NCBI GenBank assembly: GCA_017848855.1
Contig: JAFIHF010000034.1
Span: 1-64,000, forward strand
Direction: 5' to 3'
Source of the DNA: Rhodanobacter denitrificans
GTDB taxonomy: Bacteria; Pseudomonadota; Gammaproteobacteria; Xanthomonadales; Rhodanobacteraceae
DNA: 64,000 bases
The translations under genes and the position numbers were made by a program. The notes under the pieces were generated by a model. It was not told where the DNA came from. It made no database searches and saw only the letters and a list, made by a program, of their open reading frames with translations. Position 1 is the stretch's first letter. Each line of letters starts with the position of its first letter. Of this stretch, positions 19,312-28,717 are shown in pieces.

Positions 19312-20097
19312 TCACCCTGCCAGCAGCTTCTCCATCACCTTGCCCACCGCCGCGAACGCGAACGCGCCGGTGACGTGGGTGGCCGCGCCCAAGCCGCCGC
19401 CGCAGGCGAGGTTCAGCGCGTCGCCGCCGGGCGGGCGGGTGCCGCAGACCGTGCCGTCCGGCTGCGGGTACTGCACGTTCTGCAGCGAATACACCGCCGA
19501 CACGCCGAAGTAACGCTGCGGGCTGCGCGGGAAGTTGAAATCCGCGCGAAGCTTCTTGCGGATCAGGCTGAACATCGCGTCGTGCTCGGTGCGCGAGAGG
19601 TCGCGCACGCGGATCTGGGTGGGATCGGTGCGCCCGCCGGCCGAACCCACCGAGACGATGGGCAGCTTGCGGCGGCGGCACCACGCGATCATCTCCAGCT
19701 TCACGCGGAACGCGTCGCAGGCGTCCAGCACGGCGTCGTAGCCGCGGTCGAGCAGTTCGTCGAGCGTGGCGGTGGTGAGGAAGCGCTCGATCGCCTCCAG
19801 TCGCAGCGCGGGGTTGATCGCGTGCAGGCGCGCGGCCATCACGCCGACCTTGGGCTTGCCGAATTCGCCGTCCAGCGCATGCAGCTGGCGGTTGGTGTTC
19901 GACACGCAGACCTCGTCGGCGTCGATCAGGGTGAGCCGCCCCACCCCGCTGCGCGCCAGCGCCTCGGCCGCCCACGAACCCACGCCGCCCACGCCCACCA
20001 CGCAGACGTGGCGCTGCGCCAGCTTCGCCACGCTGCCGGCGCCGTACAGGCGCTCGACGCCGGCAAAACGTTCGTGCGGAAAGGAGGATTCGCTCAT
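19312..20097 (-). CDS. tcdA: tRNA threonylcarbamoyladenosine dehydratase
   Basis: 261 residues, E1/MoeB-like fold. VVGVGGVGSW (33-42) binds ATP, LIDADEVCVSNTNRQ follows, and the central DACDAFRVKLEMIAWCRRR region matches CsdL/TcdA. It turns t6A at position 37 of ANN-decoding tRNAs into the cyclic ct6A form using ATP. The long frame starts further upstream, but MSESSFPHERFAGVERLYG (ATG 20097) has an AAAGGAGGA site and the family N-terminus. The sigma-factor gene follows 76 bp downstream; its divergent neighbour is the cytochrome gene. Confidence 0.95.
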   Translation of the reverse strand: MSESSFPHERFAGVERLYGAGSVAKLAQRHVCVVGVGGVGSWAAEALARSGVGRLTLIDADEVCVSNTNRQLHALDGEFGKPKVGVMAARLHAINPALRLEAIERFLTTATLDELLDRGYDAVLDACDAFRVKLEMIAWCRRRKLPIVSVGSAGGRTDPTQIRVRDLSRTEHDAMFSLIRKKLRADFNFPRSPQRYFGVSAVYSLQNVQYPQPDGTVCGTRPPGGDALNLACGGGLGAATHVTGAFAFAAVGKVMEKLLAG

Positions 20098-20201
20098 CGG
20101 AAAACCCTGGTCATGCGGGACCGCGTAAAGCGGCGATTCTATCGTCCCGTCCGCGCCAACCGCGTTATCCTCATGGATCGAACTCCACAAGGAACCCCGC
20201 A

Positions 20202-20591
20202 ATGCGCGCTGCCCTGTTGATCCTGCTCGGCCTGGTCATCGGCGTGATCGGCACGTCCCAGGTGATGAGCGCGCTGGCCGCGCGCAACCCGATGCCGAAG
20301 GCGGTGATGCACACCATGGGCTACCACATGGGCGAGCTGAAGCAGGCGATGAAGGCGCAGAAGTGCGACGCGGCGACGATCCAGCACCACCTGCTGCGCC
20401 TGCAGTCCACCGCCACCGACATCCTGCCCACCTTCGGCATCGCGGAGAAAGCCTTCACCGACGACGCGGACCAGCTGCAGACCCGGCTGCAGCAGGCCGC
20501 CGTATCCGCACCCGCCACTTGCGCGGCGCTGGCCGCGGCGCTGAAGCCGGTGGGCGAGACTTGCCAGAGCTGTCATCAGCAGTACCGCTGA
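20202..20591 (+). CDS. Small cytochrome c (c'/c556-like)
   Basis: 129 residues with an N-terminal hydrophobic segment (signal or anchor, 3-25) and a single haem site at the very C-terminus, CQSCH (121-125), which is the layout of cytochrome c'-type four-helix proteins. The N-terminal helix has MGYHMGELKQAM, where a methionine ligand is expected in c556 types. It would work in the periplasm, but its role in electron transfer or gas binding is unknown. RBS AAGGA precedes ATG 20202. It is transcribed divergently from tcdA. Confidence 0.82.
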   Translation: MRAALLILLGLVIGVIGTSQVMSALAARNPMPKAVMHTMGYHMGELKQAMKAQKCDAATIQHHLLRLQSTATDILPTFGIAEKAFTDDADQLQTRLQQAAVSAPATCAALAAALKPVGETCQSCHQQYR

Positions 20592-20596
20592 CTTTC

Positions 20597-20712
20597 TGCC
20601 CCTCTCCCTTCGGGAGAGGGGTTGGGGTGAGGGTCCGAACTTGCTGCAACGCTCCGCTTCGTCCGAACCCTCACCCGGCTGCCGCCACCCTCTCCCTCCG
20701 GGACGGGGGCTC
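20597..20712. repeat. Composite GAGAGGG palindrome element
   Basis: Begins just after the cytochrome stop: CCCTCTCCCTTCGGGAGAGGG hairpin, GGGTGAGGGTCCGAACTTGC, a loop, CCGAACCCTCACCC, then a second partial CCCTCTCCCTCCGGGA arm. It is the third copy of the element seen at 5893-6014 and 8017-8127. Confidence 0.75.
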
Positions 20713-21593
20713 GCGAGAATCACTGGATTCCGCACCTTGGCTCGCCTGCGGCGGGCTTTCGGTCGCCTGCCGCAAGCGACAAAGCGGTTTCGGTCGCCTG
20801 CCGGCGCCCGAGTCACTTCTCTTTGCTGGCCCACGCCACCGCAGGAGCGGTGGCGAACGGCGAAGCCGGCCCGAAGGGCGGAGGGCAGGATGCCCGGAGT
20901 CAAGAGAAGTAACCCAGAGAAATGGCCTGATTCAATCCGCCGACCCTACAAGCCCGCTGTGTCGAGGGGATTGGACCAACGTTCGTCGACACGTCGCCCT
21001 ACAGTGGCCACCCCGCGACGTATCTGGAAACTGAGGACATTAGATCTCGTCGTTCCAGCGCAAGCTGGAACCCAGTGCCTTTGCTTCGCTTTGCTGGTGC
21101 TTCGCTTTGCTGGTGCTTTGCTCTGGCCGTTGCTTCTGCGCGCTTGGAGCGCGCTGCTTTTCCCGGGGCCCCTCGGCGACGGTGAGGCGGGGACGATCAG
21201 GCCGCGCAGCGGGCATCGCCAAGGATGGCGATGCCTTTTCGACCGGACAGGAGTCCGGCCGAAAAGCCCGGCCCCGACTCACGGACTCGCAGGGCAGGAT
21301 GCCCGGAGAGCGTCGCCGCGGGGTGTCGTTTTCTCTTGGCTACTTCTCTTTTGGACAAGCAAAAGAGAAGTAGCTCGGGCGCCGGCAGGCGCTCGAAACC
21401 GCTTTGTCGCTCGCGATAACGCAGAAGCAAGAGCCCCCACCCCAACCCTCTCCCGAAGTTCGAGTCGCTCGGCTTCGTTGTTCAAGGCGAAAGCCTGCGG
21501 TGCTTGGAGCCTACAAACTGGAACATCGAATATTCCGGGCAGCAGTGCGCCTTCGCGGGCATGACGGGCAAGAACGGGGCGTCCGCACCCGCC
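20713..21593. repeat. Long interspersed repeat, copy B, with inverted ends
   Basis: About 880 bases without a gene. From about 20765 to 21425 the two ends are near-identical inverted repeats of about 50 bp: GACAAAGCGGTTTCG...CGCCTGCCGGCGCCCGAG on the left and its complement near 21375-21420 on the right, each followed inward by AGAGAAG-type sequence. The left part is the copy-A family (inverted); the right part is shared with copy C. Bases 21440-21545 repeat the flank of copy A, ending TCGAATATTCCGG. Long frames here are not protein-like. Confidence 0.75.
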
Positions 21594-21896
21594 CTAGAAA
21601 CTCAGCTTCCCGCCCAGCATCTGCGCATACATCACCCAGTCGCCCATCAGGCTGTACAGCGGGTGGCGGAAGGTGGCGGGGCGGTTCTTCTCGTAGACGA
21701 AGTGGCCGATCCACGCGCAGCCGTAGCCGGCCACCGGCAGCAGCCACAGCAACACCCAGCGCCCGCTGGTGATCGCCAGCAGCAGGATCAGCAGCACCAG
21801 CGTGCTGCCGATGAAATGCCAGCGCCGGCACAGGCGCTGGCTGTGCTCGCCGAGGTAGTAGGGATAGAACGCGCGGAAGCTGGCGAATTCGCTCAT
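21594..21896 (-). CDS. Mpo1-like (DUF962) membrane protein
   Basis: 100 residues. The N-terminus (FRAFYPYYLGEHSQRLCRRWHFIGS) contains the conserved Y-x-x-x-H and histidine pair of the Mpo1/YGL010w-like family; two membrane segments (about 30-50 and 55-68) and WIGHFVYEKNRPATF follow. The yeast member is a non-haem iron dioxygenase that degrades 2-hydroxy fatty acids; the bacterial role is unproven. The start ATG 21896 lies just after pirin, 11 bp away, so the two are probably co-transcribed. Confidence 0.85.
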   Translation of the reverse strand: MSEFASFRAFYPYYLGEHSQRLCRRWHFIGSTLVLLILLLAITSGRWVLLWLLPVAGYGCAWIGHFVYEKNRPATFRHPLYSLMGDWVMYAQMLGGKLSF

Positions 21897-21906
21897 GGGT
21901 ACTCCG

Positions 21907-22782
21907 TCAGCCGGGCGGCAAGGGAATGAATTCGTCTTCGTCGCCGGGCACTTTCGCGAAGCGCCCCTCGCGCCAGTCGGCCTTGGCCTGCTCGATGCGC
22001 TCGCGCGTGCTGGCGACGAAGTTCCACCACAGGTGGCGCTTGCCATCCAGCGGTGCGCCGCCGAACAGCATCGCACGGCTGGCGCGCTGCGCCTGCAACG
22101 GCGGCGCCGCTGCGCCCGTCCGCACGGCCATCCGGCCCGCCGCGATGGCCTGCCCGCCCCACGCCAGCTCGCCCTCGATCACGTGCACGCCCAGCTCGGC
22201 ATGCTCCGCCGGCAAGGCCAGTTCGGCGCCGGCGTCCAGCCGCGCCTCGGCGAACACCATCGGCGCGTACACCTGCACCGGCGAGACCGCACCCCAGCCG
22301 CTGCCGGCGATCAGCACCAACTCGACGCCGGGCAGGCGGAGGCGCGGCAGCCCGTCGGCCTCGTGGTGATGGAACGCCGGCGCGATCTCCGCGTGCTCGC
22401 GCGGCAGCGCCACCCACACCTGGATGCCGTGCAGGCGCTGGCCCGCGGCGCGCGCCTCCGGCGGCGTGCGTTCGGAATGCACGATGCCGCGCCCGGCGGT
22501 CATCCAGTTCACCGCGCCGGGCGCGATGTCGGCGCGGCTGCCGAGGCTGTCGCGGTGGCGAATCGTGCCTTCGAACAGCCAGGTCACCGTGGCCAGGCCG
22601 ATGTGCGGATGCGGCCGCACGTCCATGCCGCGGCCCGGCGCGAAATCCACCGGGCCCATGTGGTCGTAGAACACGAACGGGCCCACGTGGCGCGCCTCGA
22701 ACACCGGCAGCAGCCGGCGCACGCTGAAGCCGTCGCCCAAGTCGTGCAGGCGGCCGTCGATCAGGATGGCTGGCGTGTCCAT
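21907..22782 (-). CDS. Pirin-family protein
   Basis: 291 residues, bicupin. RRLLPVFEARHVGPFVFYD and RPHPHIGLATVTWLFEG supply the metal-binding histidines (H58, H60; H102 in GIVHSE). Bacterial pirins can act as quercetin dioxygenases or bind enzyme partners; which applies is not visible. The start ATG 22782 has a GGGGGA site 6 bp upstream; ATG 22788 and 22803 are possible but would overlap the upstream oxidoreductase. Gene order (OYE, pirin, Mpo1-like) on the minus strand with gaps of about 10-15 bp suggests an operon. Confidence 0.9.
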   Translation of the reverse strand: MDTPAILIDGRLHDLGDGFSVRRLLPVFEARHVGPFVFYDHMGPVDFAPGRGMDVRPHPHIGLATVTWLFEGTIRHRDSLGSRADIAPGAVNWMTAGRGIVHSERTPPEARAAGQRLHGIQVWVALPREHAEIAPAFHHHEADGLPRLRLPGVELVLIAGSGWGAVSPVQVYAPMVFAEARLDAGAELALPAEHAELGVHVIEGELAWGGQAIAAGRMAVRTGAAAPPLQAQRASRAMLFGGAPLDGKRHLWWNFVASTRERIEQAKADWREGRFAKVPGDEDEFIPLPPG

Positions 22783-22796
22783 CGGCATTCCCCCGT

Positions 22797-23882
<1,086 letters not shown>

Positions 23883-23936
23883 CTACAGTGCCGGCGCCCC
23901 GCCTGCGCATCAAGGGCCGGAATGGCCCCGCGGAAA

Positions 23937-23970
23937 AAGAAAAGGCCGGCTTGCGCCGGCCCTTTCCGCT
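23937..23970 (-). terminator. Terminator of the first cold-shock gene
   Basis: On the minus strand AAGGGCCGGC-GCAA-GCCGGCCTTTTCTTTTT. It sits 14 bp past the stop of the cold-shock gene at 23984. Confidence 0.88.
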
Positions 23971-23983
23971 TGCGATACGGCCA

Positions 23984-24193
23984 TCAGGCCGGGGTGACTT
24001 CCTCGGCCTGCAGGCCCTTCTGGCCGTTCACCACCTTGAACGTCACCTTCTGGCCTTCCTGCAGGCTCTTGAAGCCCGTGCCGGTGATGGCACGAAAATG
24101 CACGAACACGTCGGGGCCATTTTCACGGCTGATGAAGCCGAACCCCTTGGCGTCGTTGAACCACTTGACGGTACCTGTTTCACGATCCGACAT
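23984..24193 (-). CDS. Cold-shock domain protein (CspA family), copy 1
   Basis: 69-residue OB-fold protein. RNP1 KGFGFI and RNP2 VFVHF are intact within [19 protein letters not shown] and DVFVHFRAI. It binds single-stranded RNA/DNA and melts secondary structure, and may act at low or normal temperature. It differs from the second copy (24614) at about nine positions. Between the two copies is a long leader, typical for cold-shock mRNAs. Confidence 0.96.
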   Translation of the reverse strand: MSDRETGTVKWFNDAKGFGFISRENGPDVFVHFRAITGTGFKSLQEGQKVTFKVVNGQKGLQAEEVTPA

Positions 24194-24563
24194 GACTCAC
24201 TCCGATCCAATTCCAGACGCTTGAGACGAGCCGGCCCTTGTGGGTCGACGGCTTACTGGGCATGCCGGGGTCGGTGTAGCGACATGGAATCGACAGGGGT
24301 TCCATACCGGGCACGCACGTGGCCGAGCAGACGCAGTGGAGAAAGCATAACGGAATTTCACGAACGCAAGCGATATGTCAAGCGTCGTTTTTCCGATAGT
24401 GTCCGCGGACACAAAAAGCCGTCGGAAACGGCTTTCGACATGGCGCCGGCGACAACCCGAAAGGGGCCTGCCATGGACGGTGGACGCAAGAAATCGTCCG
24501 GAACGATATTCGACATCGCGCAGCGATGGCCCGAAGGGCGCCCGCCATGGACGGCGGTCGTAA
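24194..24563 (-). promoter_or_regulatory. Long leader of cold-shock gene 1 and intergenic hairpins
   Basis: About 370 bases with no gene. The part next to 24193 would be the 5' leader of the minus-strand cold-shock gene. A minus-strand hairpin with T-run lies at 24413-24435 (AAAGCCGT/ACGGCTTTTT), possibly a second terminator for the upstream copy. Bases 24437-24560 hold two short repeats of CCATGGACGG type related to the 100-bp repeat family. No promoter could be fixed. Confidence 0.45.
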
Positions 24564-24590
24564 AAAAACCGGGCATCGCTGCCCGGTTCC
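24564..24590 (-). terminator. Terminator of the second cold-shock gene
   Basis: On the minus strand AACCGGGCA-GCGA-TGCCCGGTTTTTTTACG. It lies 23 bp past the stop of the gene at 24614. Confidence 0.9.
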
Positions 24591-24613
24591 GGATGACGCA
24601 TGAGCGCGCTGGC

Positions 24614-24823
24614 TCAGGCCGGCATCACTTCGTCGGCCTGCAGGCCCTTCTGGCCCTGCACCACCTTGAAGCTGACCTGCTGGCCTTCCTGCAGGCTCTT
24701 GAAGCCGGTGCCGGAGATCGCGCGGAAATGCACGAACACGTCGGGACCATTGTCGCGGGCGATGAAGCCGAAGCCCTTGGCGTCGTTGAACCACTTGACG
24801 GTACCGATCTGACGATCAGACAT
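24614..24823 (-). CDS. Cold-shock domain protein (CspA family), copy 2
   Basis: 69 residues, start [20 protein letters not shown], with RNP1 KGFGFI and RNP2 VFVHF. Paralogue of the gene at 23984, in tandem and on the same strand, each with its own terminator. The start ATG 24823 has a CCAGGAG site. The last part reads LQADEVMPA versus LQAEEVTPA in copy 1. The DNA identity is high over the whole coding region, so recent duplication or gene conversion is likely. Confidence 0.96.
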   Translation of the reverse strand: MSDRQIGTVKWFNDAKGFGFIARDNGPDVFVHFRAISGTGFKSLQEGQQVSFKVVQGQKGLQADEVMPA

Positions 24824-25075
24824 GAAACACTCCTGGGTATGGATAGAGACTCGACCGCCGCGACATGCGGCAGCCGGCTTACTGGTGTGCGAAGGAAAAC
24901 AACCCCGGGGTGAACAGATGTCGCAGATCGCGGATCGGCTGCATCGGGTCACCGGTGCTTGGCGACCCCGGCAAACTCAGCCTGTGCATGATAACCGATA
25001 AGCGCTCCGGTATCCGGGCGCGAGCCGCGAGCGCGTATCATGTGGGGCCGCCCGACCGCGTTTCGAGGACTCCCC

Positions 25076-25420
25076 TTGGGCCCACGCCTGCTGCTCCTGA
25101 CCTGTACCGGCCTGCTGCTGGCCGGCTGCGCCACCACCCGGCCGACGCGCCCGGCCGCGCCGACGCCCGCGCCGCCCGCGGTCACCGGCGTACCCGCCTG
25201 CGATGCCTACCTGTCCGGCTATCTGGCCTGCCACCGCGCCGCGGCGATCTTCCCGGCCGACCAGTTGCAGGCGCATTACCAGTCCATGCGCGACAGCCTG
25301 CTGCAGGCCGCCCGCGACCCGCAGACCCGCCCCTACCTGGACGCGCGCTGCCGCCTGTTGTCCAGCCAGTTGAGCCAGAGCTTGCAGGGCCGCTCCTGCG
25401 CCGCGACGGGCGCACGCTGA
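25076..25420 (+). CDS. Small lipoprotein
   Basis: 114 residues with a short lipoprotein signal (GPRLLLLTCTGLLLAGC; lipobox LAGC) and a proline/alanine-rich linker, then a helical domain with four cysteines besides the lipid one (ACDAYLSGYLACHRA, DARCRLLSS, GRSCAATG) that may form two disulfides. No family recognised. I chose the TTG at 25076 (GAGGA site) since it gives a normal signal peptide; ATG 25040 is the alternative. Its end lies 1 bp from the convergent ycaQ stop. Confidence 0.7.
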   Translation: MGPRLLLLTCTGLLLAGCATTRPTRPAAPTPAPPAVTGVPACDAYLSGYLACHRAAAIFPADQLQAHYQSMRDSLLQAARDPQTRPYLDARCRLLSSQLSQSLQGRSCAATGAR

Positions 25421-25421
25421 T

Positions 25422-26687
25422 TCAGCCAACGCCCGCCTTCCAGGCGGCGCGCAGGGCCGGCGCCAGCGCCGCCGGTCGGCAGCGGCCGAGACGCACCCGC
25501 GGCGTGCCGTGCCAGCGCGCGGTGCGCGCGATCGCCGCGGCCAGCTCGCCCGCCAGCCGCGGCGCGGGTGCCACGCCGTCCTCCAGGTACAGCGCCTTGA
25601 TCTCGAACACGCCCGCATCGCGATGCGCCTTCGCGTCCAGCCGGCCGACCAGCGCGCCGCGATGCAGGATCGGCAGCACGTAGTAGCCATAGCGCCGCTT
25701 CGGCGCCGGCACGTAGCACTCGATGCGGTAGTCGAAACCGAACATCGCCAGCGCGCGGGCGCGGTCCCACACCAGCGGATCGAACGGCGACAGCAGCGCG
25801 GTGTGGGTGGCGCGCAGGCGGCCGCCGCGCGCGCGTTCCAGCGCGGCGGCGTGCTCGCGATGCACGTAGCCCGGCTCGTCCCAGCCACGCACCGCCACTT
25901 CCAGCAACTCGCCTTCGGCCAGCAGCGGCGCCAGCTCGCGTGCGTTCACCGCCGGCTTCAGGCGGAAGTAATCGGCGATCCAGCGCGCCTGCGCGATGCC
26001 CAGCGCGCGCACGCCGTCGAGAATGAACTGCCGGCGCAACTGCGCCGGATCGAGATCGCTGGGCGCGAACGGCGGATCGAGCTGCGCCAGCACCCGCTCG
26101 GCGAGGTCGTACACGCGCTGGAAGCGCTCGCGCCGCGGCACCATCAGCTCGCCCAGCGCGAACCACGCCTCCAGCCAGCGCTTCTCCGGCTTCCACTCCC
26201 ACCAGCCGGAGACGCCGCGGTCCTCGCGCGGGAAATCCGAAGCTAGCACCGGGCCGCTCTCGCGGATGCGCGCGAGCAGCGCATCCATCGCCGGCCGGTG
26301 CTCGCGATGCATGCGCTCGGCGTGGCGCTGCGCCCAGTGGCTGCCGCGCTCGCGCCAGGCGCGGTGTGCGGCGAGGTCGCGCGCGCCGACGAAGCAGGCC
26401 TCGTGCGCCCAGCACTCGGCGATGCGGCCCTCGGCCAGCGCCTCGTCCAGCCACGCCATCGGGTAATCGCCGAGGCGGGCGTGCAACACCAAGTAGGGGC
26501 TGCGCGCCACCACGTGGATGGAATCGATCTGCAGCAGGCGCATGCGCTCGATCGCCGCCACCACGTCGTCGCGCCGCGGCTTGCGGCGCGGCGCCTGCAG
26601 CAGGCCTTGCGCGTGCAGCTGCAGCGCGCGGGCCTGCGGCAGGCTCAACGCCGCGGCCGGGTTCGCTGAAGCTGCGTTCAACGGCAC
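25422..26687 (-). CDS. ycaQ: Winged-helix DNA glycosylase YcaQ/AlkZ-like
   Basis: About 421 residues of the HTH_42 family. The catalytic QxD motif of the YcaQ branch is seen as LLQIDSIHVV; other family marks are ECWAHEACF, GWWEWKPEK, and the beta-barrel segment LLSPFDPLVWDR. YcaQ unhooks interstrand crosslinks and removes N7-alkylated bases from DNA. The frame is open from GTG 26756; GTG 26687, with GAAGG upstream, gives a family-like start. The start is therefore uncertain by about 23 residues. It overlaps no neighbour and faces divergently from the gene at 26833. Confidence 0.88.
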   Translation of the reverse strand: MPLNAASANPAAALSLPQARALQLHAQGLLQAPRRKPRRDDVVAAIERMRLLQIDSIHVVARSPYLVLHARLGDYPMAWLDEALAEGRIAECWAHEACFVGARDLAAHRAWRERGSHWAQRHAERMHREHRPAMDALLARIRESGPVLASDFPREDRGVSGWWEWKPEKRWLEAWFALGELMVPRRERFQRVYDLAERVLAQLDPPFAPSDLDPAQLRRQFILDGVRALGIAQARWIADYFRLKPAVNARELAPLLAEGELLEVAVRGWDEPGYVHREHAAALERARGGRLRATHTALLSPFDPLVWDRARALAMFGFDYRIECYVPAPKRRYGYYVLPILHRGALVGRLDAKAHRDAGVFEIKALYLEDGVAPAPRLAGELAAAIARTARWHGTPRVRLGRCRPAALAPALRAAWKAGVG

Positions 26688-26832
26688 GTCGCCTTCACGC
26701 CGGCTCGACAAGAATGTTGCAGTGACATTTATGCAGCCTTTGGTAGCGTCCGACACAGGCCTTGCGGGCGACTCCCTTTCGTCACCCGCAAGGCTCGCAC
26801 TCCCTCAGACATTCTGGCATGGAGTAACCGTC

Positions 26833-27207
26833 ATGAAAGTACGCAACGCCTTGTTGCCCGCACTCGTCGCCGGCGCCCTGGTCTTCGCCGGCGCCACCTT
26901 CGCGCAAGACACCACGCAGCCCGCGCCGCCCGCCACGCAGGCGCCGCCGGCCGCGGACACGATGCAGTCCGCACCGGCGCCCACGCAGACGCCGCCGCCC
27001 ATCGTGACCGTGCGCAGCGTGCCGCCGGCCGCGCCGCAGATCGCCACGCCGCCGCCGTTCGAGCAGCTCTCCGGCGGCAGCAAGTGGATCACCGAGGAAC
27101 AGGCCGCCGCCTACCCGCCGCTGGCGAACGACTTCCTCAACGCCAGCCACAGCGGCAAGCGCATCAGCAAGGCGCAGTACGAGGCGTGGGTGAAGCAGAT
27201 TCATTGA
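26833..27207 (+). CDS. Secreted proline-rich hypothetical protein
   Basis: 124 residues. A signal peptide (MKVRNALLPALVAGALVFAGATFA, cleavage near 24) is followed by about 60 residues rich in proline, alanine, threonine and glutamine, and a C-terminal motif DFLNASHSGKRISKAQYEAWVKQ that looks like half of an EF-hand (xxNxxxxGxIS). Calcium binding is not shown, since key acidic residues are missing. Start has a GGAG site. A strong terminator follows. Confidence 0.7.
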   Translation: MKVRNALLPALVAGALVFAGATFAQDTTQPAPPATQAPPAADTMQSAPAPTQTPPPIVTVRSVPPAAPQIATPPPFEQLSGGSKWITEEQAAAYPPLANDFLNASHSGKRISKAQYEAWVKQIH

Positions 27208-27221
27208 GGGCAAGGAACACG

Positions 27222-27255
27222 AACCGGCCGCGTCGAGGACGCGGCCGGTTTTTTT
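27222..27255 (+). terminator. Rho-independent terminator
   Basis: AACCGGCCGCGTC-GAG-GACGCGGCCGGTT followed by seven T. It begins 15 bp after the preceding stop codon. Confidence 0.95.
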
Positions 27256-27274
27256 GTGGGTTTTGTTGACTGAT

Positions 27275-27481
27275 GCGATCCTCCATGATCACGGCGACAT
27301 GACGGTCGACGGAGTGACGAATCACTCGCCCTGCCTTGGCGCCAGCAGCGGCCCCCCATGGCCGCACTGTTCAACTGGGTGCGATCTTCCATGATCGCGG
27401 CAACGCGAAGGTCGACGAAAAGATGAGCCGCTCGCGCTGCACTGGCGCCAGGAGCGGCCATCCATGGCCGCACTGTTCAAT
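27275..27481. repeat. Two tandem 100-bp repeat units
   Basis: Units at 27275-27376 and 27380-27481. Each opens with GCGATC(C/T)TCCATGATC(A/G)CGG and closes with GGCCATCCATGGCCGCACTGTTCAA (first copy slightly changed, split for length). The closing part holds the palindrome GGCCAT-CC-ATGGCC. Related tandem pairs follow tRNA-Glu (39379-39586) and ppx (61898-62066). No gene inside. Confidence 0.75.
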
Positions 27482-27528
27482 CCACTAAACTTCGGCGATC
27501 CCCACGCATCCTTGCGCCGGAGCCCCCC

Positions 27529-28611
27529 ATGCCCTATCGCCGCCTCCTGCTGCTGACCGGCTGCCTCGTCGTCGGCGTCTGCCGTGCGCAGAATCCCGAT
27601 CCGATGGACATCCGCGCCTGCACCGCGATCGAGAGCGACGCGCAGCGGCTGGCCTGCTACGACCGCGCCACCGGGCGCGACCAGCTGCCGGCCGCGCAGA
27701 AGCGCAGCCAACCCGCCGCCGCGGTGCACGCGGACATCTTCGCGCACGGCCGGCAGGCCGAAGTCGCCGCCGCGGCCGAACCGCAGGTGTCCACGCCGCT
27801 GTCGCTGCTGGACAGCCGCTGGGAGCTGTCGCCGGAGAGCAAGCTCGGCACCTTCAACCTGCGCGGCTACAGGCCGGTGTACGCGCTGCCGCTGTTCGCC
27901 ACCAGCAACCAGAACAAGGAACCGCACAGCCCCAACCCCGACAACACCGTGCGCGCGCCGCAACAGCAGCAGAACGTCGAAGGCAAGTTCCAGCTCAGCC
28001 TGAAGACCAAGCTGTGGCAAGACGTGTTCGGCGACGCCGGCGACCTCTGGCTGGGCTACACCCAGAGCTCGCGCTGGCAGGTCTACAACGCGAAGACGTC
28101 GCGGCCGTTCCGCGAGACCGACTACGAACCCGAGGCACTGCTGGTGTTCGACACGCACTACCGCGCGCTGGGCTGGGACGGGCGAATGTTCGGCATCGGC
28201 GTCGTCCACCAGTCCAACGGCCGCGGCAATCCGCTGTCGCGCAGCTGGAACCGGGTGGTCGCCGACTTCGGCTTCGAGCGCGAGGGCTGGACCGTGGTGT
28301 TCCGCCCGTGGTGGCGCATCCCCGAGGCGCGCGCCGACGACGACAACCCCGACATCAGCGACTACATCGGCCGCGCCGACGTGCAGATCGTGCACGAATG
28401 GCACGGCCAGGAATTCGGCATGATGCTGCGCCACTCGCTGCGCGGCGGCCGCCGCAGCCGCGGCGCCGCGCGCTTCACCTGGAGCTTCCCGCTGGGCGGC
28501 AACCTGCGCGGCTACATGGAACTGTTCAAGGGCTACGGCGAAAGCCTGATCGACTACAACCACGACGCCACCTACCTCGGCGTGGGCGTGTCGCTGCTCG
28601 ACTGGTATTGA
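27529..28611 (+). CDS. pldA: Outer-membrane phospholipase A
   Basis: 360 residues with signal peptide (MPYRRLLLLTGCLVVGVCRA). The catalytic triad of OMPLA is in place: H227, S229 (HQSNGRGNPLSRSWNR) and N241. The region SRPFRETDYEPE and twelve-strand-like barrel segments follow, ending LGVGVSLLDWY. It removes acyl chains from phospholipids that have leaked into the outer leaflet, and works as a calcium-dependent dimer. The N-terminal 80 residues before the barrel are longer than in E. coli and include a DIRACTAIESDAQRLACYDR motif common in periplasmic proteins. Confidence 0.95.
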   Translation: MPYRRLLLLTGCLVVGVCRAQNPDPMDIRACTAIESDAQRLACYDRATGRDQLPAAQKRSQPAAAVHADIFAHGRQAEVAAAAEPQVSTPLSLLDSRWELSPESKLGTFNLRGYRPVYALPLFATSNQNKEPHSPNPDNTVRAPQQQQNVEGKFQLSLKTKLWQDVFGDAGDLWLGYTQSSRWQVYNAKTSRPFRETDYEPEALLVFDTHYRALGWDGRMFGIGVVHQSNGRGNPLSRSWNRVVADFGFEREGWTVVFRPWWRIPEARADDDNPDISDYIGRADVQIVHEWHGQEFGMMLRHSLRGGRRSRGAARFTWSFPLGGNLRGYMELFKGYGESLIDYNHDATYLGVGVSLLDWY

Positions 28612-28650
28612 GCGTGCCGTTCGCGGCCTGGCGCCAACTGTCCTGACGAC

Positions 28651-28679
28651 AAAGGCCCGGCAGTCCGTGCCGGGCCTTC
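28651..28679 (+). terminator. Bidirectional terminator
   Basis: AAAGGCCCGGCA-GTCC-GTGCCGGGCCTT between the convergent pldA and slyD genes; A- and T-runs are short, so strength is uncertain. Confidence 0.75.
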
Positions 28680-28717
28680 GGGATGCCGCGCAACGGCAGC
28701 GCGCCGTTGCGGCGCAA

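Noticed and set aside
21130..21440. Proteins encoded in the long repeat
   Set aside because: Frames are present in several copies, but lengths and reading frames change between copies and no conserved product appears.
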